From positions 1 to 64,000 of the forward strand of contig CAJNOJ010000062.1 of NCBI GenBank assembly GCA_905250025.1: a stretch of DNA of 64,000 nucleotides, in the 5' to 3' direction. This stretch comes from Adineta ricciae (Eukaryota; Rotifera; Eurotatoria; Adinetida; Adinetidae). The translations under genes were made by a program, and so were the position numbers. The number at the start of each line of letters is the position of its first letter. Within the stretch, counting starts at the first letter, position 1. The notes beneath the pieces are model-generated. The model had not been told where the DNA came from. It ran no database searches and saw nothing but the letters and a program-made list of their open reading frames with translations. Positions 35,201 to 46,922 of this stretch are shown here, in pieces.

Positions 35201-38200
35201 CTCCAGTAGATGTGAAAACAATAGAAAATCAGATCCAACAACAAAATTTACCAAAGAAGTCCCATTTAACACCAAAAGTTTGGATGAATTTCAATGACTT
35301 TTGTACATGCTTTACGTTAGTACAAAAACATCAGCTCTTCCTCACACCGGTTCTATTTCTATTCTAGTTCAATTATCGTATTTCATAATCCTGATGGTTA
35401 TCAATACATGCATAAACATACGGATATCAAAGTAAGGAAAAAAAACTATCACTCGCACTAGTATTTTCAGACATCTCCTTCTTTTGTAGTTCACTCCTTA
35501 TCAACGGGTAAGACAATACGACCTGTTTCAGATGATGTTCACATACTGATTGTCTTCAGCCTGTGGCAACTCCTGTTCAGCGAGAACGAAAGAAAGAAAC
35601 TATCCAACCAGTGATTCCACAAATTCCGGTACAGAGATCGATTTTTGCCTTTCGAAAGACAATCGTTTCATTACTCGGTTTTTACAGAACCTACAGGATG
35701 ACAAATCAGTCATGTATCTATTTGTCGATAGTACACGTGATACGTTAGATAAAAATATCGAATTGCTTGTCAGCTTAACTTGTGTCTCACGGTGGCTTGA
35801 CGCTATTCCTCTCGATGGTCCTGTACTCAACGAAAAAGTTATTCGCGGCTCAAGTGTGTCAATAGAAAAGCCTTCTATTGATCCCAATGTATCCAAACCT
35901 ATACGTAATTACCGATGACTAACATTTGAACACAGATCAATAATTTTCGTCTCTTGTCAGTGTCACAAAAAGAGATCATATCACAAGGAGGTTCGTTGAT
36001 CGTCGATCTCTATTCGTGGAAATCGGTTTCACAAGGACAACCTATTCTTCGTCTTCATACAACAACAACTAAAGCTGCTCTATTAACCTTACCACCTGGG
36101 TAAGTCCTTCATAAAAGTATCTCATACTTGTTTCTCATTCAAGAGTTCTAGTCGGCATGTGTTAAAACTTGTCAGTACATGCTCGTTTGCTTATAATCTA
36201 CAAATTCTATGTGATACGAATGATTTCATGCTTGGTGATGAAGATCACTTGATGAATAGACTAACATCCGTACCTGTAGGTTGAATGCTTGATCATCTCA
36301 TTAAAATTGATGAAGTCTTCTGAGTTTCAGGAAGATGCTGAGTGTCAAATTCGCGCTGAAGAACTCTTTCTTGCTCTGGATGATTCGATACAGAATTTCC
36401 ACCTAGTCGATCAGCGAACCAATGAGCTACACGATTTTCTACGTTATTACTGTCAACAAGCACCTGAATTATTGCAAATACCTTTTGCAAAATGTTTACA
36501 AGCATTCCACCAAGCATTATACGTGACACTTCGGACAATGTTGAATATGTCAGGTTCAACAATTACTGCAGACACACAATTTGCGTGGAGATGCTACACA
36601 AATGATCTGTCGACGCCAGATATACTGGCAGCTTATGAGCCAAAACGCCCGAGTAAGAATTTCAGTTTAGAAAACAATCGTTTGAAATCATTTTCTTAGC
36701 TGCTCCAAGTGCTGGACGTCATTCGGCAAGAACAGGCACCAGTTCATCGGTTTCATCCTCGAGTAAAAAGTCCAGTACAGGAAAAGATAAGAGTACAGAC
36801 GAGAAAAGCAATCTAAAACACCACATGCTTTTAACACGTTCATCGCCATTATCAGAAATACAAGGTAAATACGAAAGTTTGAAAAATGATACATTGTTTT
36901 ACTATTTTAAGAATCATCATCGGATTTGCTAACTCGAGAGCTAAGCGTTGGCGAACTACGATCTGTGACAAATATTCAAAAGAGTGCTCGAGGATTTCTT
37001 CAACGCCGCATCATGCTCGCGCGCACAGGTGGAACAGAAAAGAATCTACTTACTCAACGGTTATTACAATCAACAATGACAGTACTGAAACACGAATCAG
37101 CGAAATCAGCCTCTCTTCTATTTAAGTAAAGTCTCCTACGAGATTCGAACAATCATCAATCTTTTCATATTCTTTTGAAGAAATCTTCTGTCAACCGAAC
37201 CAAGATTGGTCCAATGCTTTGGATTCTATCATGACGATTGGAATATGATTACCTATCGGGATTACCATGGAATTTATTCAGAACAACCAGCCAATACGTG
37301 GTTTGTTTTGTTTCGGTAAGCAATCTATTCGCACATGATAATAATAGCTAATAAATATCGCCTTTTCTCCTATAGAGAAATATTTTATGTTATCACAGAG
37401 AATTTAATAGCTGCCAAATTACTTTCACATGTACCAAATTCTGTCTTGCGTGTTATTAACAACGATACCTACGAAGAATTGCCACTCGTATTCAACCGAT
37501 TAGTACCACATATATTTACTAAAAATAAAGTAATAACTTTTTGTGCAGAAGAAAACTAACATTGATTTTCGGTTGAATATAGAACGGCTACACCTTTTTG
37601 GCTGAAGGTAAATCAACAGATCAATCAATTTCAAACGGACGTTTTCGACTACGATTGATAACATCTTATACACATCTTCCAGAAATTCATACGGAGCAGA
37701 TCACTTCTGCATTTATCACCAAAGAAATCATGGACTACTACATTCCGAACAGAGAACAGCTGATATGCCGGTAGAGTAACTCCGTTCTGAGTGGATCGAA
37801 GGAGATTTTGTCTCTTTTAGATATCGAGTAATCGTTGCCGATGATATCAATCAAACTGGCCGCGGTTTTCATTTAGCTAGTCTGCGTTTTCAAACATCAA
37901 ATTCAGATGTGTTGATGCGTTTAACTGTTTTCGATAACAATGAAGAACTATTACACATAGAAGGGCAAGGATGTCTTGTCGTGCCTTCCATACTTTTCAT
38001 GCGTAATGTTACGAATACAATACAGCAGCCACCCCCTTTGCCACCGCCTCCGATTCAGCCATCGTCATCATCAACAAGACCAACATCGAAAGCAGGAGGA
38101 GGAGGTGGTGAAATTCTTGATAAACTTCTGTTGAATATTGATCTTTTTCTATAATAGGGTCACGTAAAAGAGACGGAAGCCGAACAAATCTGGGCGACAC

Positions 38201-39734
38201 AACACCCTTGAATACTGCCAATCGATTAGACAAAGATGCAGTCGTGAGTGAACACTGCATGAGCTTATTTGACAATAATAAGAGTTTTCAAAAAATGATT
38301 TAGAGGCCAGAAAGTAGATCAGCAATTCCAACAATTGAAGTAGAAGAAAAGGTAATCTACTTAATCGCATGTTAACATGTAATGAAACGCTCTCTAACCA
38401 TTGATTTCTTAGTACCATAAGTATATTATTCAAGTCACAGTATTGCATAAATCATGGCCATTAACACCAAGTCAATGGCATTTTATTGAACACATCAAGG
38501 ATCAAGAAAAGAATGAATCGAAAAGTACACTTTTTTCCCCTCTCTAATTCAGCTTGGATCAAATTCATTTCCATATAGTTTCAAATCGACAACAGACACC
38601 AACAAAGACGGATAGATCTCCAAACACTTCAGCGACTACTAAACGAACAAGCCAAGGAAACACCGGGACATTATCTTCAGCAACAGGAAAAGGACGAAGT
38701 AGTTCTACTGGTAGTAAAGGTAATACAACAACTGCAACTACACGACCCAGCACAGCAAAAGCAACTGCTGATAAAATCCTCGACAAAAGTAGACCCCATT
38801 GGATACTACAAGTCGTCTCCGATGCTGACAAAATGGTAAGACAGGATTGAACTGTATAATTATCTCAATCGATCGAGTTTAGGATGAATTAACTATAAAG
38901 AAGGATACGGAACGACAGGACGAACTGATGAATATCAAAAAAGCTTGGGAAACATTACAAGCTGGTCGAGCTGAAAAAGCAATGAAATCCAGGCAAAAGT
39001 TTCTCGAATCTTTGCAGCTAAAAGTTGATGATCAACCACCATCGCAGCTTATAGAGAATTCAGAAAGTCAGCCCAACAACGGTGCAATCAGTTCTCCAAT
39101 TATAGAACAACAAGAAACTATTCGACAGTCTTTAATATCAAAAAAATCTTCTGTATCATCAAAAAAGACTTCCGCGAAAGAAGAACCTGCAAAACAAGTT
39201 GAGACCATGGCACAAATCAAGACATCGCCACCGCCGATTGATGAACCACTCTTAAACGAATCACCGAGCAAACCGAAATTAATCTTACCGCTACTCAATG
39301 TCAAACCATTTCTCAAGTAATTCACTGTTCTTTTTCAATTCCAATCAACACAAGTTCGTCTACTTTGTTCTAGACAAAAATTACCTTCAAAAGAGCCTAT
39401 TATATCAGATACAAGATTCGAACAGGAAGATATCGAACGGCGTCAAAAGAGTTTTCTTGACTTCACCAAACGCATAAACGATATTCGTCTCGAGCAGAAA
39501 ATCGATCAAAATAACCGTCATAAAGAAAAACTCCGTCAGCTAGAAGAGTACATTGATTTACAAACAAAGATCGATCAAGCCCGTCAAGCCGTTGATGCAT
39601 CGCGCGAAGCATTTCGACAGCGATTTCTTGAAAATGAACGCAAGCGTTTAGAAGAAATCACCCTCCAAGAACAAAAATTCATCTCCAAAGGCAAAGCAAT
39701 CAATGCAGCAGGAACAAAGAAGAAGAAAAATTGA
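32213..39734 (+). CDS. ADGB: Androglobin (calpain-like, permuted globin, IQ)
   Basis: Roughly twenty-plus exons with mostly short introns. Exon 1 (32213-32364) joins exon 2 (from 32613) in frame to give MWSEWNEVEINAEPWDA, matching human WPEWSEADINSEKWDA. DDPEGKVELPPLLQAEQWKR and LITSNEHLHYNQTMR continue the calpain-like part. GSWRKIIIDDTIPFDSKNQ and TALSYELWPMLLSKALLK are strongly androglobin-like. The globin segment is near 36.32-36.65 kb (IPFAKCLQAFHQALYVTL), followed by an IQ motif IQKSARGFLQRR (about 36.97 kb). Calpain-III-like beta regions lie at 37.2-38.0 kb, with a PPPLPPPP linker and charged coiled-coil exons to the TGA at 39732-39734 (GTKKKKN). Androglobin is linked to cilia and sperm flagella. 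A canonical calpain GxCWF active-site motif is not visible. Confidence 0.9.
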
Positions 39735-41110
39735 ACTAGAAGGCACATTTAGACATTTCATACGAGCGTTTCCCCCTGAAAATTGTATTCAAAATCATTC
39801 GAGCGATAATTTTCAAATTCTCAACCCCTTCAGAAATATATTCTTTCTAGTATGACAAAACAATTTTTGTCAACTGTAAAGTGCGTAGCTGTGAGGTATA
39901 TGCCAAAATAAGTTCTTTTCTCTTTCAACTATGTTTGGCATCTCAATTCTTTGATGCTATTCTCCAGGTGCGAATAATCAAATACGGATCGGATTTAATG
40001 TTATATCATATTCAGCATTCAATGCCGATCGAATGATTTACTTTTTGAAAATTTTATTTCGTTCTGCTTGACTCGATTTTTCTTCAATGAATCACCTTGA
40101 ACTATGCATACAAGGCTGTTTCTTCTTGGATGACAATTCGTGTCTAAACTCAATGAGATAGAATTAATATGTTATGCAGATTCTCGGCATATCAACATGT
40201 TCGGAGAATTAAATCAATAATTATTCTTTCTTGTGAAGAAAAAACACAATCATATATGTGAAAAGATGCTTGTAAACGATATTTTCAAAACGAATTCGAG
40301 TCATAAAAAGATTGTTATCGTAAGGAAAGAAAAACGATGTATATGACACGGTGATTATGAATACATTCGGTTACTTTTTCTTATCAACGTTGTCAAAATG
40401 AATAAGCAAAGTAATTCGAAACGTCGCGAAGAATCCTTTGTATTTGAAGAATGTAGGTGGAGAATGAGACATTCGTTTTACTGATGAGTATTCACAACTA
40501 CGACGCGCCGAAGATGAATATGAGAAGGTTGGCACGAGAAGGAATAATTTGCATGGCAAGAGAAGCAAATTCCTGCTGTCATAAATATCTTCGTGAATAA
40601 ACAAAACACTTCTGTATGTCTAATCAAGGAGAAAAAGAACATAGGTAGACGTAATCGATGGAAATGTATATATATATAATCATTCATTTCTTTTTTGAAC
40701 TGTTCGATCAATAAGATTAAATGTGATCAAGAAAGAGAAAAGAGGCGAAGGAATTTTATATTATCAGCTTTCTTTTGCAATATTTGCTTCCGTTTCTCTC
40801 TCTCTCTCTTCATCTCAGAGAGCGAGAGAAGGAGAGATTATGCGACGAAATCTTTCATCAAGCAAATACAACGTTAAACTTGAGAGAAAAATACGAACGA
40901 CGTCATTCACCATAGTCGTGTTATCGAATCACTTATCCTCTGCGACAAAAAAGTGCTTGCGCGTGTCTAAATATACGTATAACACACATATAAGATTTCA
41001 TTCAAGTGTAAGTAAATGCCGCATGTATATATATAGTGATGAATATTTGTAAATCATTTTTCTAATTTATTCATTAGAAAGAAGTGAACAACGTGTTATT
41101 TACATGAAAG
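39735..41110. other. Intergenic region between androglobin and the PDZ gene
   Basis: About 1.4 kb, AT-rich, with a (CT)n run at 40795-40809 followed by GA-rich sequence. Overlapping short frames at 40371-41052 lie in low-complexity DNA and are not supported. Confidence 0.4.
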
Positions 41111-44010
41111 ATGTCTACAACGATGTTTTCTGGACAAAATTCGACTACGATTGAAACACGCCGTACTCCGACTAGGAACGATGCGACTGCCAATGTGAGT
41201 AATTCTCAACAGCAGAAGAATCATCGTAGTTTGAGTGGCAAATTTCGAAATTTGTTTCGAAAAAGTTCCAATTCTCCGAATCGGAATACTACGACCGAAC
41301 GAGTTCCCTCTCCGCCACCGCTCGCAACAACAAGACAACGATCTCCAACTCCAGAAACGTTGAGAACATCGACTGATTCTCCACTTCTACGGGCACCCAT
41401 TGTCGAATGGCCATTTGGAAAGAAAAAACCGCGATCACCGTCGGAACCAAGTATCAAAACGAAATCAAAGAATAGTCGAAAAAGTAAAAAGAAATCGATA
41501 CCAACTACGGAACCAACTGCGCCTGTGCATATTGATGAATATGAAACATCGATACATACCCAAACATACGTACCACGAACGCCTGAATTTGCTCACAGCG
41601 GAACGGGACGAATTCAATCTACATCAAGTTATGAAACAACAACGAAAGGCTTTCGCGATTACACGACTATTGAAAATTCCAAAACATCTCCACAGGTAGG
41701 AATAAAACCATCGTATTTTCTTTTCGCCTCATAAATAACACAAAAATCATTAACTTGAGTTGTTTGTCGAGATATTTTTATCCTGTACATTCAGCCTTCT
41801 GACACGAAGTACTCTTCATATCGAAGTCAATTTCGCTTTTCACTTATTTTATAGGTAATAACAACAAATATTGATGCCACTACTCCTCCACGATCGTATT
41901 TAACGGAATCACGGCGTTCACCAATATTAGATCCTTCAGGTACACATTATGCAAATATTGATTATCCGCGTCGCTACGATACGTCGGTACCGTCTACAGC
42001 CAATCGAACGATAACCAATCTTGAAATCATACCAGGACCAGCTCAACAACGACAAGTGAACAGTACGATTCAAAATTTAACAAATTCGACACCGACGCTG
42101 CCACAAATTGCCGTTTATCCATCGTCAGGAACCTTTACTACGGATGCAAATCAATGGAGACTTACATCAACAACATCTTTTGATAATAATGAACGATATT
42201 CCACATCACCCACATCTGTGGAAATCGATGCGCCAAAATTACACACTCCAACGATAACACTTGGCAGTAAAACAAACCAGGCGGATCCGAATCAATCATA
42301 CCGTTCGACATCGAACTTGAATAAGTTTGATAAACCAATTATCAGTACCTACAGCGCATTATCTGACACAGATCATGTTTATCGTGATAATTTCACGCCT
42401 ATCGGTAAGTTTCATTGCTTAAAATTCATTTGCCGAGCATTCTCATTTGACCCTTTCAGATAAAACATATCCTTGGTTGAGTGCCATTGTTCAACATCAT
42501 ATGCGACCACTTTCTAGCAGCTATAATAGCCATCCATGGATTCTTTCAACTAATCCTTACTCAACTCATCGTTTCGACGCATCAACTACGACATTCCGCG
42601 GACCTAACTCTTCAGAAACATTTTCACCGCTCGATGGTTACATTCGTCCATTAACACCGTCAAAATCATCTGTCCATCCCGATGTTAGCGTTATTCATAT
42701 CGATCCTCACGATGATTATCGATCGACATCCCGAACATCGCACACAACATCATCTGATATTCCAGTAACGTATCGCAGTTCAGCAACAATCTACACTCGA
42801 GATAAACAAAACTTTAACAATGGTGGTGAAATTCGTACATGGAGTCCGCGCGATGATGGTAATACGGATAGTAATAAAAAATCATCAACATCAGTCTTCA
42901 TCGAACGTGCACCCAATGATCATGAAGTTGTTCCAATCAGAGTTGCGATTGATTCACCGTACAAACCGAAGCTCTACGGACAGGAATCAGGTAGCTACAG
43001 TGAATTAAAAGAAGCCTCGTTTTCCCCCGGATATGAATATGAACGACGACAACATCAACAGTATTTCTACGATGCACGTTACTATTCCAGCAGCCACTTT
43101 TCCGGTAAGATAGCCGATCGTGAACGAGTTGAAAGGATTTTCTACGAACTATGTTATTGAGTAGATTCAACTGCAGACGATAGAACTTACACCCGATCAC
43201 CACTTGGACTCGAACGAGATAATCATTATGATCGATCCAATCATTTCTATAAGGATACAAACCAAACACAGGGTAACCACAGAGCATATTTTTGATTATA
43301 AAAAAAAAGAACGTTCTTTTTCTTTTCTTCCATGAACAGATCATCATTTGTGTTTTTGAGGACCATGTGTGAATTTTTGTTTCATAAGTTTATCTATATT
43401 TTAATATATATACATATCTATACCACTCTAAACACCAACATCGTTCTTTCGGACAGCCCATGCTTACACTTTGACGCCTAAAATAGCTTCATTTGTCTCT
43501 CTCTCTCTTTCTTTTTTTCAATGCTTTCTAATATGCATAACGCACAATTATACAGGTAGGCGATCAACACAGTATGATTAATAGTTTTACACGTGAGTCA
43601 AAGGTAAGGAGAACAGAATTGAATGTCAAAGTCTTTGTTTCTTTTGACACAAGAAAAGAATTCTTTTCATTTCGTTTTGTCCTGTTCTAGAATCACCTAA
43701 ATCTACAGAGCCTGCGAAAAATCCTGATTTAACACTTCGACATTACACATTGAAACGTACGAATTCTTATAACGGTCTCGGAATTGTGATAGCAACCGAT
43801 GCAGAAACACGTTTAAATCATCGTATTCGTGATGTTGAACCGTCCTCTCCTGGTTGTCGGATTGGCCTTCGAAAAAATGATCGAATCGTCAATGTTAATG
43901 GTGTGAATGTGGAGAACTTAGAATTCGCCAATGTCCTCATGTTGATCAAAGATGGTTTAACACGAAATAAGCTCGAATTTGAAGTTATCAACGAAGCAGT
44001 ACTGATTTAG
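41111..44010 (+). CDS. PDZ-domain protein with long disordered N-terminus
   Basis: Five exons (41111-41695, 41855-42404, 42460-43104, 43165-43272, 43691-44010) join in frame to 735 codons. The first 600 residues are Ser/Thr/Pro-rich and disordered, beginning MSTTMFSGQN, with a basic patch SLSGKFRNLFRKSS that could bind membranes and a Lys/Ser cluster near residues 117-130. The C-terminal exon encodes one PDZ domain: carboxylate loop YNGLGIVI, then RDVEPSSPGCRIGLRKNDRI, VNVNGVNVENLEFANVLMLI and ending NEAVLI. A single C-terminal PDZ after a disordered arm suggests a scaffold; no named orthologue was recognised. The last intron is 418 bp, long for this genome. AATAAA is at 44101. Confidence 0.78.
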
Positions 44011-44100
44011 ACGAATACTTCCTTCTTTTTTTTTAAATATATTTTGTGTATTTTTTCTTCTTTGTCTTATAATTGATTTCAATGTGTAATACAAAACAAG

Positions 44101-44106
44101 AATAAA
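44101..44106 (+). terminator. Polyadenylation signal of the PDZ gene
   Basis: AATAAA, 91 bp after the stop at 44010. Confidence 0.6.
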
Positions 44107-44313
44107 AAATGAGACGCGATGATTTTTTCCAGTATTTTTCAATCGAAGGTAATTTGAGTAGGTTTTGTTTTTGTCGGAAGGTATAGCATATGCTCTGAAC
44201 TGATAAGACGAAGAAGAAAAACTAATTGTCCCGATTTCAAACCAAGAATAACAAGCAGTGTTGTTATTTCAGACAGAAGCTTTGATTTCTTTCCGTTTTC
44301 TCGGTTAGTAGCA

Positions 44314-45796
44314 ATGGCAATGCTTCTTGGAAGTCGAACTATATCGATGATCGTAAGTGTTCCAAGTTTTCCGATGATGATGATACACGAATATTTCGTA
44401 CAATCTTTGTCTAGTTAACCGTTCCTGAAGTGAAAGAATTGACAGCCACTCTTTCCCAGTCTGTCGACGAGCGTCATGGCGGATCGTTACCTGTCTCGAA
44501 AATTCGTAAGCCTCCGTCAATACCGATCTATCACGGGTCGATTGTTAGTATTGAGCAACACGAAGGAAATGAAAATCTCGCGGATTTGATTGTCCGCGTT
44601 CCAAATTATCACCATGGGTCATCATCGGTCACGATTACAGCGTATCCATCAAATATGGATCAGTTCGATGCGATAGTTACTCAACGCGAAACAAGTTTCA
44701 AACGTCGTGCACCGATCTGTCCGATTCTAAACCAGCAGAAAACAGATAGCGTAAACGAAAAATCACCGGAGGCACATATTCCATCGACTAGTACTAAACA
44801 TTTAGCGATAGGCCTACGAAATCTAAGCCAAGTATTCGCTAATAGTTGTAAATCGAAACGAGCCACAGATGTTAATCAAATAGCGATCATTCCAGTGCTT
44901 CCCGATGTGGAGATCATTACAGAAAACTTTCAAATTTCATCGCCCAGAAAGAAAACTACCAAGAGTCGAAAAGCAGATTTTCTCACTCCGAAGATTCTTT
45001 TCATTAAACGAAAGTGTTTACAAATCAAAAAGAAACATGCCGCGTCGTCTAAAACGGACTCAGAAAATAACATAACCAACGCATCACAAACTGAAATTCC
45101 TTCAAAAGATGGCGGAACAGAACAAACAGCACCACCACCACCGAATATTCCAATAATTCTAATCGATGCCGATTCATCATCAGCCCATCCGTACAACACT
45201 CTTGATTCCGATGCGAAAGACATCTTTCAAACGGATACGTTCATCATCACAGATCCAATCAACCCGTCATCACCATTCATTTCCGACGAGGAAAATCCTG
45301 ATGAGACAGTATATGTCGTTCACCCAAATGGCGACACATATTCCGAATGCTACGAGGTGACCTATCAGTTCGATCCTGACTTTCAACAATATTTAGATCG
45401 AAAGAGCAAAACAGTATCTTTTCCTGAAAGTAAATGTCAATCCATCGAGATTAACTGCCATAACTTGCGATACTTTTTTCTATAGATCACGATCTGCCTT
45501 ATCCAACAATTAATCGTGTACCTAATCTATCGGATAATATCGAAGAAAGTTCTGCACATATTTATGAAGAGCAACCGACAAGTATGAACACATTCTTCTA
45601 ATCATCCATTTCATTGATATTTTTAGTTGGTCAATTAGAACTGGCCAAATCTGAACTCGACGAAATTCCTTATCTCAACGAAGATTATACAATCATCATC
45701 GAACTGCTAAAAAACGTCTTACAAATGAATACAACTTCAAACACAGCTGACGATGGCACGGCCATTGACCAAGATCAACCTCGTGAAACAGCCTGA
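44314..45796 (+). CDS. Unrecognised disordered protein, four exons
   Basis: Exons 44314-44352, 44415-45429, 45486-45581 and 45627-45796 join in frame to 439 codons. It starts MAMLLGSRTISMI. Features seen: Pro-rich KIRKPPSIPIYHG, a basic segment SPRKKTTKSRKADFL and KRKCLQIKKKH (possible nuclear signal), APPPPNIPIILIDADSSS, then an acidic Ser/Asp/Pro region. A more ordered block ETVYVVHPNGDTYSECYEVT and FDPDFQQYLDRKSKTVSFPE follows. The C-terminus is acidic (LELAKSELDEIPYLNEDYTI). No family was recognised. It starts 303 bp after the PDZ gene on the same strand, but nothing shows functional linkage. Confidence 0.65.
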
Positions 45797-46198
45797 ACTC
45801 GAAAACAATCGTCATGATTTAACCCGAACAGACACGCTTCTTCTAGATCTAGGCTATCGACATGTTTCTAACTTCTTGAAGAATAACACAGCATGAAAAC
45901 AAACATAACTATTAATAAGATGTAATCAAATCCTTCCTTTCATATTATAATAACTGCTCTTCAACGAAACAACTGCATACAAGAATAGATGTCACTCTTA
46001 CATGAATGTTGATATGTTCCACCATATAAATTTTGAAAAAACGTTTTCTCGAAACCAATCAGATCATTTGACAAAATAGTTTAGCCATTAAATTCATTCA
46101 GTTCTAGTCAGATCGATTTCAACGAAGAAGATTTTCCTAACTGATTCACTTCGAATATTTTGCAGATATTTGATCTTTTGTATTGAGAGAAACGAACA
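45797..46198. other. Promoter region of eL29
   Basis: About 400 bp, AT-rich, between the unrecognised disordered gene and the eL29 start. It presumably holds the former's 3' UTR and the eL29 promoter. No motif was assigned. Confidence 0.4.
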
Positions 46199-46749
46199 AT
46201 GGCTAAAAGCAAAAATCACACGAATCACAATCAAAGTATGCAATTACTGTTTTCGAATTCGCTCATATATTTCGCTCGATAATTTTCCTCAGACCGTAAG
46301 GATCATCGTAATGGAATCAAACGACCAAAATCGCAACGTTTTCCATCTTTAACCGGAGTACGTACAACGAACATTCTCCTCTCCAGTCAATCTAACGGTT
46401 TTTGTATTCGTTTCAGGTTGATCCAAAATACGTCCGTAATTTGAAATTCACCAAACATCACAATCATGTTGCTCGTAAAAACTTACGTAAATCTCGCAAA
46501 GCTAAACTCGCTAGTACAACAACCAGCGACGGTTCACCAAGCAAAGCCATGAGACGAACAACACCGATCAAAACAACACCACAGAAATCATCCTGGTCAC
46601 TCTCATCTCTATTGAAAAATGTAACATCGTACTTTACCGGAGAAACTACCTCGCCAACGCAACAAAAGAAACGCGCCGTTCGTAAGCATCCATCGAAGAA
46701 TTCGAAACCAACCACGACTTCAACTACCGCTTCACCAGCAAAGAAATAA
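46199..46749 (+). CDS. RPL29: Large-subunit ribosomal protein eL29
   Basis: Three exons (46199-46235, 46293-46357, 46417-46749) join in frame to 144 codons. The start [20 protein letters not shown] is nearly identical to human [20 protein letters not shown]. It continues IKRPKSQRFPSLTGVDPKYV and RNLKFTKHHNHVARKNLRKS, covering the whole conserved 60-residue core that binds rRNA in the 60S subunit. Introns fall after Gln12 and after Gly34. The tail (about residues 65-144) is unusual: Ser/Thr-rich with SSWSLSSLLKNVTSYFTGET and basic patches, rather than the Lys/Ala/Pro tail of vertebrates. The 3' end converges on the ROK-PMI gene, 168 bp away. Confidence 0.92.
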
Positions 46750-46916
46750 CTTTTTAGCTGAGTTTGTTTTCTTGAACGTATCATTCATGTGATATTGTTA
46801 ACATCGTAAAGAAAAAGAAAAAGAAATTCAAAAAGAAAACATACATCCTCAATACTTTCTAACTCAACAAAAACTAATTATAAGAACTGATTAAGTATGA
46901 CGTGTGTCTAACAATA

Positions 46917-46922
46917 TTTATT
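46917..46922 (-). terminator. Polyadenylation signal overlapping the stop codon
   Basis: On the minus strand GAATAAA overlaps the final Glu and TAA stop of the ROK-PMI gene, so a canonical AATAAA begins inside the last codons. Use of this signal is inferred. Confidence 0.45.
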
